Program-made: the position numbers and the translations under genes
The notes under the pieces: generated by a model
Database searches by the model: none
What the model was told of the DNA's origin: nothing
What the model saw: only the letters and a program-made list of their open reading frames with translations
Origin: Synergistales bacterium Syner_01
GTDB lineage: Bacteria > Synergistota > Synergistia > Synergistales > Aminobacteriaceae
Length of the DNA stretch: 5,649 nt
NCBI GenBank assembly: GCA_001604435.1
Contig: LVBO01000185.1
Span: forward strand, 1-5,649
Direction of reading: 5' to 3'
Shown here: piece after piece, positions 5,607 through 5,649 of the stretch
Layout: every line of letters starts with the position of its first letter
Numbering within the stretch: the stretch's first letter is position 1

Positions 5607-5649
5607 ATGAAAAAACCATTCAATCTCTTCAGCCGTATCATGGAATTCT
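5607..5649 (+). CDS. dctQ: Start of the next TRAP gene, probably the small membrane subunit DctQ (3' end outside window)
   Basis: ATG 5607 opens a frame that runs off the right edge after 14 codons (MKKPFNLFSRIMEF). GAGGA at 5592-5596 is a modest ribosome site ten bases upstream. The short basic, amphipathic N-terminus before an expected membrane helix is typical of DctQ subunits, and the usual TRAP gene order is binding protein, small subunit, large subunit. The call rests mainly on position; too little sequence is visible to exclude a fused DctQM or an unrelated gene. Confidence 0.5.
   Translation, partial: MKKPFNLFSRIMEF

Noticed and set aside
4424..5641. Long minus-strand open frame (405 codons) opposite dctP
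   Set aside because: The plus strand carries an unmistakable DctP with signal peptide and ligand-site motifs. The reverse frame is a mirror of its codon bias and has no recognisable domain.

Overview
The window holds two back-to-back gene blocks, all on the plus strand, with moderately GC-rich DNA and dense spacing. It reads like a bacterial chromosome. The TRAP transporter under an FCD-type GntR regulator, together with secreted SH3/LprI-type and coiled-coil envelope proteins, resembles what is common in Synergistota and some other anaerobic, amino-acid- or organic-acid-using bacteria. That taxonomic guess is an inference from style and gene content; there is no rRNA or marker gene here to confirm it.

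Block 1 (1-3617) is a probable envelope operon. It begins with the 3' end of a protein that carries an SH3-like segment (open at the window's left edge). Next is a secreted LprI (DUF1311) plus double-SH3 protein (521-1771). A small two-helix membrane protein follows, coupled by an ATGA stop/start overlap (1768-1995). Last is a secreted, helical/coiled-coil protein (2041-3569) whose reading frame is broken by an apparent one-base loss near 2255-2262. A 13-bp perfect stem at 3576-3617 closes the block.

Block 2 (3646-5649) is a TRAP uptake locus. A good sigma70-like promoter (TTGACA-N17-GATAGT) with nearby palindromes drives a GntR/FCD regulator (3748-4446). After a 97-base gap with a short GC hairpin comes the periplasmic solute-binding protein DctP (4544-5527). 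A hairpin plus T-tract follows, and then the first 14 codons of what is probably the small membrane subunit DctQ (5607 to the window end). The likely logic is that the regulator senses a carboxylate-type ligand and controls import of that compound, with the intergenic hairpin giving more binding protein than membrane subunits.

I did not find a clearly new biological system, RNA gene, mobile element or CRISPR array. The points most worth checking are the frameshift in the coiled-coil gene, the LprI-SH3 architecture, and the regulatory hairpins/palindromes around the TRAP genes.
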